In this document: one piece after another, positions 51,284 through 63,673 of the stretch | How the letters are laid out: each line of letters opens with the position of its first letter | Position numbering within the stretch: position 1 is the stretch's first letter | Assembly: GCA_947646735.1 (NCBI GenBank) | Contig: CANTFK010000186.1 | Span: forward strand, 62,001 to 126,000 | Length of the DNA stretch: 64,000 nt | Reading direction: 5' to 3' | From: Peronospora farinosa | Lineage: Eukaryota > Oomycota > Peronosporomycetes > Peronosporales > Peronosporaceae | The notes under the pieces: generated by a model | The model's database searches: none | What the model was told of the DNA's origin: nothing | Seen by the model: only the letters and a program-made list of their open reading frames with translations | Position numbers and translations under genes: made by a program

Positions 51284-54123
51284 ATGGAGGAAAAAAGCGC
51301 AGAGTTCGTGGGCGTGACGCTCTATCCAGCGGATTACGAGATCGTGGAGATGGTGACGGACCAGGGCAAGGAGATCCTCCAACAGTAAATAACTCAATCA
51401 ATTTGTTTCTACATGCTGCTCAAATCTGTAAAGCTTACAAACAATTGATTCTCTTCTTGTGATTAGGGAGTTCACAGAGGCGCAGCTGTTCCTGCACTCG
51501 ATTCAAGAGCTGGAGCGCGTGCGGACGCAAAGGACGAAGAAAAAGCAGAAAAAGGATGACAAGGATGCCCCTACAGCTCAAGAGGAAAATGGGATAAAAG
51601 AAGAAGAATATGACGAGCTTACAAAGACTGTTGAAGCTGTTGAGGAGATACACGAGTCCATGGAAGATGCCGATGAGGAGGAGGAAGTGATCGATCCGAG
51701 AATTCATTACCGTTCAATGGTGGCGGAACTTCAAGCGGCAGTTGCCGAGCTACATCAGCTCATCAATTCCATTGACTTGATCCGTCGTCGCGATTTTCTT
51801 GAAGAAATGCGTTGCATTCGTGAGAATACGGCACCAAAGAGAGAGGAATTGGAACATCTTGTGGAGTCAAAAAGTGCTCAAGTGAAGGAAAGTGGCACAA
51901 TTCTGCTGAATGGAGTCGAAGCACTGGCTAAGACGGTGGAGAAGGAGAGCGTCTTTTTCCAGGGTATTACACAGATGTTGCGCAAATGGAAAATATGTGC
52001 ACCTATCCATGGAAACATCCCGAAACCATTTCGTGCGGGTGAACCACTGGCGGTAGACTGCAGCTATGGTAGTGGTAAGAGCGTGTGTGATTTTGATAGG
52101 ACAACTTAGTTTGTTGCCGGGACTGACTAGGTGTTGTCGTGCTTCAACAGCGGGGTCGTCCTTCGTGCCGCAGAATCGATCGATTGCTGATCTTGCTTAT
52201 GCTGAGGTATGTCTACAGCAGCAGCAAACCCAGTGGCTTTTTGATACTAAGTGTTGAAACTGTTGTTGTTCATTGCTGTTAGCTGAGCCGCACGGAGAAG
52301 GGGCTTGTGCGCGCTAAGACTCCTGAGGACTTTTTGACTCGTACGATCCAGGTGTGTAAACTGTTCTACCGGCCAAAAATGAGGTGTCTATCTCTTACTT
52401 ACGGTTTAACTTGTTGTACTTATCAGCTGAAGCTTGAAGCAAATGATATCGGAAAGGAGGGGAGCTACACATTACCATCGCCCACTCTGATTCACATGTA
52501 CGCCAGCCATGCTCATGGCGAGGTTAGTAAATGCGTTATTGACGCAAATTATTGTATTATGGCGACTGTAGGACAAAAGCAGAAATGGATGGGCTTCATG
52601 ATACACCCGAAGACCTTAAAGTATTGGAAGAGCGCAACATGTCGGTTCTCAAGGCTGTGCAGTTCTCCGTATTTTGCGAAGAACTCTTTTACACGCTGAT
52701 GAAAGAAGCGCTTCACAATACATCTAAGTGGACCGATACAGCATTCAATATCAGCAGTTACGTTGTCAAGAAGCACGGAAGAGAAGACAATGCCGCGGTA
52801 GACACTCCCATTTCAGTTTTGCAAGTGCTGGATGACGAGATTCATCTGCGCGTGAATGAGCGGCATCATCTGACAATCAAACTTGTAGATGTAAAGAGTT
52901 TGGCCAAGAAGAAAGATGCGGCAAAGGGGACAGAAGAAGCCTCAGTAGCGGTTTGCGGAAAACAGGGGCAGGAAACAGAGCCTGTTCCAGATATAAAGAT
53001 GGAAGAGGCTATAGCAGAGGATACGCCATTTCCGACCAACAGTTCAGCCAACCGACGGCGTGCTCCATCTACATCATATTCGACCCCTGCTGACAGTGAC
53101 GAAGCCTTCTTGACACAGACTTGTCGGTATACACTCCTTCTCTTGCAGCAAGAGATTCGAACCCGTCACGGCCGGAAGGAAATATCGCGGGCATTGTTGT
53201 ACACAGGCTCAGACGGATCGACGCTTGCTGGAGGTGGTGTGAACGCTGGCATTTCCGGCGCTGCTGCCGGCGGCGCTGCCGGAATGGGTCCTGCCAGCGA
53301 AATCGACAAACACGATAACACACCAGGAACCCTGGCAACAGCCTTGGCTGTTTTATCTCATAATCTGCTGAAAAATGAAGTGGCGCAGTACCTGGACGAA
53401 GTATCTTCGGTTTTCGCTTTTCAAAAGCTGCAAACATCAGCTTCGGGTCGTGTCCTGGATGATGGCTTGCTGCAGCCAATTTGCGATTCGGTACGTGGTG
53501 TTTACGTGAGTCCACGGTGGAAAACGTGTGCGTTCGATTCGACACTTTCAGCGTTTGACTTGAACATTGGCAAGAACTTCTCCACAGAGGTGCTCATTTC
53601 TGGAACACGCATTCTTGTTCAGACTGGAATCGCTTCACAACGTGAGGTGTCAGGAGTTGATGGGCTGCGTGAGTTTGTTGAGACGACCGTATGCTCTCAG
53701 GTGGCACTAGCACTACACCGCGATGCAGCGTCGTTCGGACTGAAACAGAGCTCAATGAATCTGGACCGCACAAGTGTCCGCCTTGTGGTCACAGGCGAGT
53801 GGAACGGCAGTTGCATTGGCGAGGGCCGTGTATCAGATTCAAGATCGGTGGGGTCTATTTTTTTAGAGCCATACATTGCTGATGACGGCAGCCTAGCCAT
53901 CAATTGCTTGTTGCAAGCTGTTGATGCGAACAAGTTGGCGCCCATACAAGCTACACTTTGCCGCTCTACATCTGGGGAGGTGCACAAGGTAGACTGGAAG
54001 CGAATACCTGGCTCAAGCGACGCGGTCAAAATGCTCTGGCTTATGCAGAAGACTGAAGTGCTTTCTGATCCATTTAAGGTGTCTACAAAGTCTAATGTAG
54101 CTCAGCTGTCTAATGGCAGTTAA
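51284..54123 (+). CDS. MED17: Mediator complex subunit 17, six exons
   Basis: Exons 51284-51384, 51467-52074, 52151-52206, 52283-52351, 52427-52526, 52583-54123; 824 residues. Introns are GT-AG; the last uses GTAAAT...GCAG, chosen because the more obvious GTTAGT donor breaks the frame. MED17 landmarks: the MLRKWKICAPIHGNIPK and VDCSYGSAGSSF blocks around exon 2/3, VQFSVFCEELFYTLMKEA in exon 6 (fungal/animal MED17 has a similar FC-E-F--L-REA helix), and a C-terminal part with REFVETTVCSQVALALHRDA. An acidic coiled coil sits early in exon 2, and a Gly/Ala run at about 53,230-53,290. MED17 is a head-module scaffold linking Mediator to RNA polymerase II. Confidence 0.75.
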
Positions 54124-54307
54124 TGTTAAGTGCATTCAGATTTACACCCTAATGCGAGAAGGAGGAATGGCAGCAGTCGAAATGTTACGAGAAGAAGTTG
54201 GATGCTTTGAATCAACATAATAGCAGTACTTTTTGGTGTACGTATTCAAGTTGAGTCAAGTAAGGAGGCACTTGGTGGTCAAGCTAAAAGGCTTTGCATA
54301 ATACGAT

Positions 54308-54447
54308 TCAACTACGCATTTTCACCTTGGCGCAGAGCTCGGCGATCTTTTCTTCGATGCGTGACGATATAAATGTCTGCCATGCAAAGGTGTGTTTGTT
54401 GTTCTGCCATGTGCACGAGTAAGTGACTCTATAACGGTTATCAGTAC
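54308..54447 (-). pseudogene. Orphan C-terminal coding fragment
   Basis: Minus strand: DNRYRVTYSCTWQNNKHTFA then WQTFISSRIEEKIAELCAKV ending MRS-stop, about 45 codons of well-formed protein text. The upstream part is cut by the dispersed repeat at 54,475. Family not recognised; could be the last exon of a gene disrupted by the repeat. Confidence 0.35.
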
Positions 54448-54474
54448 CTTTGCCATGGCTGAGAAAGCAACGTG

Positions 54475-54590
54475 GCATCGGGGTACCCCCTCCGACAGTC
54501 GGCAGTCCGGTACAGAGAGCGATTTGGGCCCTCATCACACAGTTTTGAGAGCCCACTCCACCACAGTGGTGCCCGCGCGTGCCCGGATTT
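54475..54590 (+). repeat. Dispersed repeat, copy 2
   Basis: Same unit as 44,595-44,710 in opposite orientation (tccgacagtcggcagtccgg core). A CCGTTACA border with AT-rich LTR-like sequence follows at 54,607. Confidence 0.55.
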
Positions 54591-55030
54591 TAACGGGGTG
54601 AGCCCGTTACATAATATTGACACTTATTATATGAAGTGTCAATAAAATATTATAATAACTAATAATATTTGACAATATTATCATTTCTTATAATATTGTT
54701 CCTAGATCTCCTTGAAGTTGGGGATGCCCTCTAATTGGTTGATATGGGCCATCATATCAACCAACGCGCTGACCAATGACCGATGGACGTGCGCAATGAG
54801 TGGAGGGCAAGTTATCAACATACATAGTTGTAGTTTAATATAGTTAACATAGGTTATAACATATTAGTTTTATTAGATAGTTAACTATATTAAATACAGT
54901 TTTCTTTTCCCTACTTCTAAGCGTGTTGTTTAGAAGTAAAGCTTCCTCTGCCTCTTTGTAAGAGAGGTAATTGAGGCACCTGCTTTCACTTTCATCAGTG
55001 AAGGTAGACTATACTGTTATCAGTATAGTC
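54591..55030. repeat. AT-rich LTR-like sequence
   Basis: Related inversely to 19,690-20,000. Contains short hairpins (gacacttattatatgaagtgtc; ataatattatc pairs; actatactgttatcagtatagt at about 55,007). Probably a decayed LTR. Confidence 0.45.
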
Positions 55031-56083
55031 GGAGGGTGCCCCATTACACGGATCTTCAGAAGACGCGGGATTTCACCGCGAGTCCCAAGAAGATAAATAT
55101 GTTCAAGTCAAGAATTTGCACAAAACCAAAGAGCCACTGGAAGACCGATCGCCAGTTACTAAAGAAGAAAAGGATCGAAGGACCGACCGGGCCTTGGAGG
55201 GGCCTGGTATACATGGTCGAGGTCGAAGTAATTAAAAGAAAAACCTACATATCCTCCCTCCTATGTCCTTGTAAAGGACACCTTGGAACATCATATCTAT
55301 CATGATGCAGCGGACGGTGATAACCGAGAGGTTCCCGAAACAACAAAACACAAAGATCGCACAGTCCTATCCAAAAAGGTTCAGGATGAAGGCGTCAGGT
55401 AACGACAGGTCGGTAGGCCCCGAGAAGTCAGGACCGTCAACCTGGTCGGACGCTGATGTAACGAGAGCATACCATCGACGCAAACTTGATGTATTTTGAA
55501 GGAGCGACCCCGTCACATAGACCCTAGAGATCCAGCTTCTTGGACAGCTCAGTGGACTGGTGTCGACCTTGCCAATGTCGCCGAAGGTAACAGACGCGAT
55601 CACCGCCGTATTCACCCTCCTTAAAAAGACAAGCGTGGTCGTGAGAAGGTTTGAGCCATACGACTTTCTTTATCTAGGTTTCGACGGCATCGCGACAACG
55701 TTAAAAAAGCTTTATAAACGTTTAGGGAGGCTCGTTGGAATAGTCCCGGCAAAGGTTATATTACCTCCCACGACTAACGTAAAGGAACCGTCGAGAGATA
55801 GACAGATGACGCTCCAAGATATCGCGGTCCACTCTCAAACGCAAGAGACGACCGGGAACCCACGGTCGAAGCAAGGTCTACCGCATGAAAATCTGCCGCC
55901 ATGTACTCAAGTCGTGGCGGGGCTGTCGTCGCAAGATTCATCTTCTACTTGCAATATTCCACCGGGACCGACAGGTGCGGAGCTGCTACCGTCCCGAGCG
56001 AGGGGTGCGGAGCAGAAACAGCAAGCTCGCGAGACGGCGACGCGTGGAACACCAATGTAAAGCTGGGCTCCTAATAGGTCGAA
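55031..56083 (+). other. Unclassified ORF-rich repeat-region segment
   Basis: Plus-strand frames at 55,036-55,305, 55,302-55,499 and 55,560-56,060 (166 codons, Lys/Thr/Gln-rich) look like consecutive fragments of one decayed basic protein, but no family is recognised. Possibly a gag of an unlisted element. Confidence 0.3.
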
Positions 56084-56214
56084 TCTATATAATAAAAGAA
56101 TTGTGTCCGTCCGTCCGTAGTGCTCCTTTTCCGGCATTCGGGTTGGCTAATTTAGCATTGGCTGATTTTGCATTTTGCATTTATAACAACCATGATCAAA
56201 ATTCCATAACATAA
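56084..56214 (+). mobile_element. Helitron-like 5' terminus
   Basis: Begins TCTATATAATAAAAGAATTG followed by tgtccgtccgtccgt and then ttttccggcattcggg, ttggctaatttagcat. The reverse strand of 34,380-34,543 has the same order of blocks. A TC start with TATATAATA is typical of Helitron 5' ends. Only the terminus is here; a Z repeat follows at once. Confidence 0.45.
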
Positions 56215-56606
56215 TGTGAGGACGGGCGTCTCGTAAAGAAGCTGCCACGTACTACACGGACACACCTTCAAGCAGCACGAGGGAGCGGTTATACCGTTTT
56301 ACCTCTGCGTGCGATGGTGGTGGTGTTGGTCGGTCGCTTGGAGCGCCGAATCAAATTGTTGCCGGCCGCTTAGAGCGGTCCGCGTAACGAAAAACTAAGC
56401 AGTACCTCACTTACGTCGCGCAGAAGCTTATTAAGCTCTTCGTGCGCAGTGGGCGATAGTTAGTAAATTGAAGACTGACTAATTTATGATAGCTTTTAAC
56501 TAAATATAAGTTTAACTTCTGATTGGCTAGTTATGCAAAGATTGGATACGCATCTCTTTAGATGCGTATCCTTACGTGCGAGCTTAAAATATATATATTT
56601 AATGTC
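56215..56606 (+). repeat. Z repeat copy 2 (truncated by LTR B)
   Basis: Matches 32,034-32,420 with conserved hairpin positions: CGGT-tat-ACCG, a long stem at 56,418-56,447 and a perfect 11-bp stem GGATACGCATC at 56,544-56,571. Cut on the right by the LTR of gypsy B at 56,607. Confidence 0.6.
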
Positions 56607-56656
56607 TGTAATAGGCTACATTACACACATAGCTAACACAAATAAACATTTACATA

Positions 56657-59600
56657 TGTAGACAGGTGCTGGGAAAATTGTTTATTCAATAACTTTTAAA
56701 ATAATCCTAGCGTAAGGTAAAAGAAAACTAGAGATAAAAGAGAAGTATTTAATGATCATAAAGGAGCAAAGACGAAATGGCAACCCCGAAAGATGGTTTT
56801 ACGCTGCCCCAAACGAAGTCATATACCTTCGATTGGGGCGGAAGCGCGATCCGGTTGTACGCAAACGATGAAGGGAGAGTTGATGAAGGTGGCCAGGCGC
56901 TGGGGAGTGCTTGAAGATCTTGAGAAACTTGACTGGATGACTTTGTAAGAGCCACCTTTATTTCAGAGCGAGTAGCCTTACCCAGCTATCAGCCGAGGCG
57001 TAAAGTCTTCGAGTTCGTGAGAATTCGAGTGTCGGCGTCGAAAGATGCTGAGTTTAAATGGAACTTGTTGAAATCCGTTTGTTGCTGAGATGACGTACCC
57101 GTCGAAGCGATGATTGGAAAGTAGACGGGGACATGAACGGTTCACCGCGGTGCGGCGGGGGCTCTAACTTGTGAAGCCTGAGTATAAACTGAAGAGAAAT
57201 GATCTTGTATGGCTGCTGGAACGGCGAACGTCTTTAACCAGACTGGCGGTGATACAGTAATCACATGGTGATACCCCGATGAACGACTTTAGTCGGGGAG
57301 AAATGGTAGCACTTTGCGCTCGTGAAGAGTCACATTTGGTAGAGATCCACAACGGAAATCTGCTATCCACCCCAAATATTTATAAAGAATAAAAGATACC
57401 GACCGGTGGTTAAACCGTGGTTGTTTCGTAGAGCTGGGTTGAGAGACGATAGAAGAAGTGAAGCCAAATCCATAGTAGAGCAGGCAACGTATGTAGCCGA
57501 GCAGATAATGGCAGCAATGGAAGACTTGGTGAATTATGTTGCACCAACTAGAAGTGAGGACGGACCAGGCGAGATGTTCCAATGGCCGCCGTAGTCGGGA
57601 CCGTAGTATCGGCGAGGTAAGTCAGCGCCGTGATGACATGTGTAGGAGTGCGAGAATCCGTTAAGTTAATTCGCAAAACATCCGAACGAGCTATTGAAAG
57701 CAAGTTGATGTCGCTCCAAAGTAGAAAAGGCGTGTGCCGGATACGTTTCGGGCTTGGCAGACCCGGAAGTAAAGCGAAGATCTTGACCGGATCAACGTAA
57801 ATGCTGGGTGCAAAGATCATCAAAAAGAGATCACTGACGGCACTATGAATCGCCGCAGCCTGTAGATCAGCCGTCGGAAACAGGCTGGTAAAAGTGGCAT
57901 AAACGTCGTGCGGGTCGACGTCGAGCCGAGTTGACAACCGAGAAGATACATCAGAGCTTTCACCAGTGTGAAGAGGCTCAGCCGAAATTAAACGGTAGAT
58001 TGCGTGAGACTTGAAGAGACGCGACTGGCGTACCTCTGGTAGCTGAAAAAAACGGCGAAAGTAGCCGGGTTGAACGTGAATAGCTGCCATGATATCAGCA
58101 TGAGACGTGATCGTGGCGAAGTCGCGTAGCAAATATTCGTCAATAAGTATCTTGCAATTTTTGGACAGAAACATGGTCTGCCTTTAACGGCAATTTCCTC
58201 GAATCCATTAGGAACCGAAAAACATTCGCGTGTGGAACCAGGTCAGAGTCAGCTGTAAAGCCGGAAACAGGACTATCAAGATCAGTATCCAAATCTTGTT
58301 CTGTCGCTTGGATATCGACGTCAGGGGGTAGAGAACCGTCATACCCATCATCTTGGAGAACGTCGTATGTATCGGGCGAGACGGGAATATTGTAGACGAG
58401 CGCATGGGGATCGTCGTCAGAAGTATAGAGCTCACACGGAGCAGGATTATTAGGCTCAATATACTTGGGCCCGGGGCGGTTAATCACTCCATACTGCGAG
58501 TGTTAAACCAGCTTCCACGTTGGATCATCGGTCGATACCGATCCCAAGATAAAGGTCTTGTCTATGGGCGAAGAAGTGGAAGCAGGATGGGAAGAAGTCC
58601 CATGCGAAGACGAAAACTGGGAAAGGGGCGCTTGCGTGCGCCCAGAATCAGGTTGCGGTGGCGTGCGCACAGTAGCTGATAGTAAAGTGGCCTGGGATGG
58701 CGACGCGGTTGCGTGCAAGTCACCCGGCGAGACGTCGCCCTCATCACTCTGCATGTTGGTATCCGAAAACTCGGAAGTTGGGCGCGGGGGCGGTCGAAGA
58801 GAAGGAGGCTTGACGCGATTGTATCGACAAAGCCGACGTTGCACAAAGCATGGTTTTTCTTCCTCAAAAAAGAAAATTTTGCGAAGTGGCTCGCCGTTAT
58901 GTTCAAATAGCTGCACCGGGCAAGAGACGGAATTAAAGTAGATAGTGCGTGCCCGCGACTTCAATTCTCCTTGAGCTTGCGTGGGTGTAATCAAGATGGG
59001 TGGAGCACCGCGTGCCACAAACCAATCATAGATCGCCAGGTCGGCCACGTCAGCGGGCAACCGTTGCAAATCCACAAAATACAGCTTATCATAGCTGGAG
59101 TATTTGCGAATCGTGACGACTGTGTCACAAATCGAAAGTTGGACTCCATCCAATCGGCGAAGCGCATCATCTGATGTAAAGAAGAATGAAATGCCTTGGT
59201 TAAGGATTCGGTTAAAATCCCTAAGATGCGCACGAGACTCGCGCCAGACAGCCGGTTGACTATCAGCCGCAAGAGATTCAAGAACTTCATGGATATTATG
59301 TTCAGCCGTTAACCGACCGGCAGGAATCCACATCCTCGTGCAAAGCTCTGGCTCGACCGAGGTAGGTAGTGGCGCAAGAGCTGCAAATCGACGATCCAAA
59401 TCCGAAGATTGGACATCGTTGATACGTTGAAGACTGGCTCGAAAGAAGGAGTCATCAGGAACCGACCGCGGCGGTGGTGCTGGCACCGTACGAGGCGGTG
59501 GAATTGGCCGTGAGTTGGGACGTTGGGTGACCTGCTGAGAGGTAACACGAGTAACTATCATCGACATAATGAAGAGAAGTTACACGCAAAAGTAGGGATC

Positions 59601-60227
59601 GTCTACTGCGTCTCTAGTAATTTAAAGCACCTAAGCGAACACCAGTCAAAGGTACCTAAATACCCGGACGAAAATGCACGTGCAGCCTAGTAGCTTGCTA
59701 GTAAAGTAGCCCACAATCAACAGTTTCCCCTCAAAAGAGGTGTTTCAGTGGAAACCGCAGTCCGGCCTAGCGTCCTTAACGTTTACCATACTACAATACG
59801 AGTAGTTCTTCTAGTTTTAGAAACCTAGTCGATTCCTTTCGGAGAAGACTTAGCGCAAACTCTAGTGCCGCGTAGCAGGGATGAGCAAACAGCCGAAACT
59901 GAAAGCGCCTAACTGTCTACGAGCACGGGAGTGTCGGCAGCGGAGCAACAACAACCGACCAGTACTCCGCTAAGAGAAAGTGACGGTAGCGAAGCGAAGA
60001 GCGAGACAGCGACTGAAGACACTCTTAGAAGAGTGCAACAGCGACAGCGACGGTGTGTGGGGCGGCAAGGCGGGCGCGACGGAAACGACTGCGAAGTAGG
60101 ACCGAAGCGAAGGTCTTGAGGCGAGACGACAGTGAACAGACGGGGCTGGGCAGTGGCGCAAGGTGTGGCTTGTTTCTGTGCACTTGTGCAAGAAGAAGCA
60201 AATTGAGAAGTGTAGACAGGTGCTGGG
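56657..60227. mobile_element. 3.54-kb insertion with 17-bp target duplication in LTR B
   Basis: The perfect 17-mer tgtagacaggtgctggg occurs at 56,657-56,673 and 60,211-60,227; the LTR sequence is continuous if the 56,674-60,210 segment and one copy are removed. The element is read on the minus strand: C/T-rich 5' leader (60,210 leftwards), long broken frame 59,567-57,400, AT-rich 3' end. No LTRs. Length of the duplication fits a non-LTR (LINE-like) element; RT was not found, so it may be internally deleted. Confidence 0.7.
57548..59567 (-). pseudogene. Long broken frame of the LTR-B insertion (gag/ORF1-like)
   Basis: From ATG at 59,567: 354 codons to a TAA at 58,503, then the same frame continues (NRPGPKYIEPNNPAPCELYT) to 58,140, and a single frameshift near 58,160 leads to SKNCKILIDEYLLRDFATIT through 57,548. 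Allowing these two lesions, it is one protein of about 660 residues: Pro-rich start (RPIPPPRTVPAPPPRSVPDD), a folded-looking middle (GISFFFTSDDALRRLDGVQL, IYDWFVARGAPPILITPTQA), an acidic/Ser/Pro linker and a helical end. Arrangement recalls ORF1 of L1-type elements; not firmly identified. Confidence 0.55.
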
Positions 60228-60522
60228 CCCGAATAGCGGGCACAGCGTGGCAATTTATTATTGGTCTCTTATTGGGGCCTAAAGTCCCAATATGGACCAA
60301 TGATAAATCAGCCTGTAATAAATACGACAGTGTTCCCGCCTTGTGTGGTTCCCGAAAGGCGGGAACACTGTTGTATTTATTACGGCTAAAATTTTCGTAA
60401 TATGTACGAATTAAAACATAAATAAAAATTGGAGTTAAATTTACTTTATACCTAATACTTGGGCTTGAGTCTTCCTCAAGCGCGCGTGTAAGCTAGTGAC
60501 GATGCGTTATAGCCCCGTTACA
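60228..60522 (+). repeat. Rest of LTR B with a 27-bp inverted duplication
   Basis: Matches the LTRs of gypsy A except that at 60,316-60,342 a segment complementary to 60,355-60,382 has been added, making a long hairpin with a 12-base loop (gtgtggttcccg). The A LTRs have only the right arm. Confidence 0.8.
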
Positions 60523-60821
60523 CCTGGTAGCACTTCGTAGTCCTTCCTATGCCCGAGTTTGGGATGAGCGAATCGTCGTACTATGACGCTCCAGATTTAT
60601 TTCTGGAGCACGCGACCTTCCCCCATCTTACTGGTGTTGAGTGGGATGCCCTCAATCGCCTCGCTGCGATATCGTGACAGACAATCGTCGCGTCGCTGAT
60701 GATATCAGCGACCCCTGACGCGCAACGTCTCGCCATACATGAGTGTATGGCACGCGAGCTCGCCGAAAGCAATCGGCGAGGCTTAACTAACTCTCGCCAT
60801 TCTCGTTAAAAGGCCGTGAAG

Positions 60822-61598
60822 ATGGAAACCTCCTCTTACTCAGGAGAAGGTAAGGACCGGTTGTCGCTGAATCGGTGGTTCCGAGAAGTTGATATCGCCA
60901 TCGCCTCGAGACTTCTTGAGGCACCCCAGGCGAAGGTCAACATTCTTCTTCCCCGCCTCACCGGGAAGGCCAAGGAGTGGGCCCTTGGTAAGCTCGTTGT
61001 GAACGAGCAGGCATTCCCCACCTTGGGAACCATATAGTACGATCTTCGTCTTGCTTTCGAGTCACAGCAAGACGAGAAACTGGTGGGACCAAGATTTTTG
61101 TCGATGCGACAGGGTAAAATGGCGATGCGTGACTACGTGCAGATGGCTAGGCATCTGGCGTCGTGTATTATCACGCACCCCATGGACATGTACACGCAGG
61201 TGAATGTATTTGTGGGTGGTATGCGTGAGGGGCAGACCCGCTTATCGCTGGAGCGCGCAGAGCCTGCCACATTGGAGGAGGCATTTGCCATCGCACTCCG
61301 TGAAGACTTTAAGGTCACAGAGGCATATGCCAAACCCTCGGTCGTCACCGTTCCTCGACCTTCTGGTCCAGAACCTATGGAGATCGACGTGATTGAGTCG
61401 TCGAGTGACCGACGACGTGTCATTTCCCATGAGGGTGACGCTCGCACCGGGCGTCAAATGGGTTGCTTTCGTTGTCGCAAGCCAGGACATCGCGCGGCTG
61501 AGTGCCTTGCGCCAGCGCCGATATCGGTGCAAGAAGTGGATACCCATCATGAGGGTGATGTACCGGCAGCACGCCCAAGAAACTGTCGGGACCAGTAG
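60822..61598 (+). pseudogene. Gypsy B gag
   Basis: ATG at 60,822 ([20 protein letters not shown]), interrupted by TAG at 61,035, then open from 61,083 to 61,598. Unlike copy A, the reading continues through [20 protein letters not shown] and the knuckle is complete (CFRCRKPGHRAAEC). Confidence 0.85.
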
Positions 61599-61642
61599 GT
61601 GCAGGGCGCCCTACTGGTTGGAACGGAGTTCCGGGTCCCCCG

Positions 61643-62509
61643 GTGGCAGCCCAACCTTCCAGTCCTCCTGCGCTACGCGCACGGTTAAATGCCACCACTA
61701 CGAGTGGTGATTCACGTCTGATTATTGTCAGCTTACATGTCGCCGGTGTCCGGCGACCTCTGCGAGCACTCCTGGACTCAGGAGCAACGAATAATATCTT
61801 TCGTGAATCTTGTTTATCAATGCTGCCTCCCAGCATTCAGGTCCGTGAGGGACCCGGCCAAGTCGTCGTCAAGTTAGCTGACGGGAAACCACACCGCGTA
61901 TCGCGGCGCGAAGTGTCGTTGCCGTACACGTTTGATGATTTTCGCAGTAATGATGATTTCTTGGTGATCGCAATGAATTATGCATTCGATTGCATACTGG
62001 GCATGCCACGGCTGGCACGTTATAAACCCCATATCGACTGGTTAGCCAGATCAGTGAGACGTCGACGCAAGTTCGATGTCAGTGAAGTGTTTACCCATCT
62101 CTTGAAATCTCCAAGTGACTGGCCGAACGTCACAGTCGTGGATCGTGATTCCACGACATTGGCGGTGCACAGAGCGAGCGATGGCCCTCTCTTCACTGCT
62201 TGTGCTGTTCTTCGAGACACAAGTGCAGTGACTCCTCGCTACAGAGCGAAGAGGACGACGAGGGCGAAGCTAATCCCCCCCCCCCCCCGGTCGAACCGGA
62301 GTTCCCATCATCACCCACTGTGGTCGAACCGAGGTTCCCACATGGGCATATTGTGGTTTAGCAGGGGCTCCCACACGGATTTATGGCGGACGCGCAGGAT
62401 CTCCCGCATCAAGTGTCGACGGTCGAGATTGAGGTACTCCCGTCTAGTGTTTCCGGCATCGTGGATGAAGACATCCAGTGCCTACAGGGGGGTGATGGTT
62501 TACACCTGA
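61643..62509 (+). pseudogene. Gypsy B protease and linker with poly-C tract
   Basis: Protease LRALLDSGATNNIFRESCL and CILGMPRLARYKPHIDWL. A run of 14 C at 62,275-62,288 lies in the linker, where copy A has the VEQG(L/F)P repeat region; downstream the frame differs from that in A. Confidence 0.8.
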
Positions 62510-62728
62510 CTGCGGCTCGCCAGATTCGAGTAGTGACTCAAAGCACGATGGGGACAACAGCACCGAGAATTCAGCGTTGAAATGTGTCCACGCTATCGTG
62601 TACGTGGAAGGGAGTCCACAAAGGCGCCAATATATCGAAGTCGAGAGTCCTCCCCGTGATGCGTCTTCCATTACAAGCCTTCCAGGTCTTTCCTGAAGCA
62701 TTTCCTACGTGACCTTAAGGGAGGCACT

Positions 62729-63673
62729 GTGGAACAAGTGTGTCTGATCACCAACGAGGTGATTACTGTGGCAAACGAGGAGCTTATGACGCGTCCTCGA
62801 AGCGCTGAGCCGAAGTCAGCGCGTGAAGAAAGGTTTGAATCACAGTCATGGGAGGCTCTGCGAGAGTCTGGTAACCCTGTCTACGACATTGCTCGTGAGC
62901 ATGCAGACGTGTTTCCGGACAAGATCCCGGCTGAACTTCCTGCGGACCGTGATGTTAGGCACGAGATTGATCTCGTGTCAGGGTCGTGGTATTGTGTGAC
63001 ATGGCAGTGGCCGTTGCCTCGAGATCAAGTCGAAGCTATTGACGCATTCTTCGAAGGCCGCCGCAAAGCGGGTCATGTGCGTGAGAGTATCTCACCACAT
63101 TCGAGTCCAACCTTCTGCGTGAAGAAGGCTACGGGAGGCTGGCGGATAGTGCATGCGTTCAATAAGTTGAATGATGCCACTATTCCTGCGCAAACGCCTA
63201 TTCCCAGGAAGGACATGGTGCTGAATTCCATGTCAGGAAGTGTCATCTTCAGTGCCATCGACTTGACCGATGGCTTTCACCAGATTTTGATGCGCCCGAG
63301 CGATATCCCACTCACCGCGGTGAGTACTCCGAGTGGCATGTTATGGGAGTGGCTAGGTATGCCACAAGGATTGAAGAACGCTCCGGCCACTTTCAATAGC
63401 ATGGTGTCGCAAGTGTTGAGACCCCTTCGGAACTTTGCTCCAAGTTATTTTGACGACATTTTCGTCCACAGTCGCGCCGAGGGCAACCTCAACGATATCC
63501 AAGTTCACCTTCAACACCTGAAGCAAGTGTTTCAAGTTACGCGGGACAACAAGTTGTACGCGAATCTCAAGAAATGTGTCTTTTGTGCACCGGAGATTCC
63601 GGTGTTGGGTTGCTATGTGAGCAAATCGGTAGTTCGAGCTGATCCAGAGAAGGTGTCGTCCATCTGTTCTTGA
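62729..63673 (+). pseudogene. Gypsy B reverse transcriptase
   Basis: 314 codons, same blocks as copy A including IFSAIDLTDGFHQILM and SYFDDIFVHS; ends at TGA (63,671-63,673) where copy A has TGG in SSICSW. The frame then continues to RNase H (63,716-63,943: LHKYTKDYAGSIQPLSSLLK, FHVVCDASDFAI), where a deletion after DFAI removes several residues seen in A. Confidence 0.88.

Noticed and set aside
52523..52582. GTTAGT donor for the last MED17 intron
   Set aside because: It leaves phase 0, for which no AG acceptor before the exon 6 frame fits; GTAAAT at 52,527 with CAG at 52,582 does.
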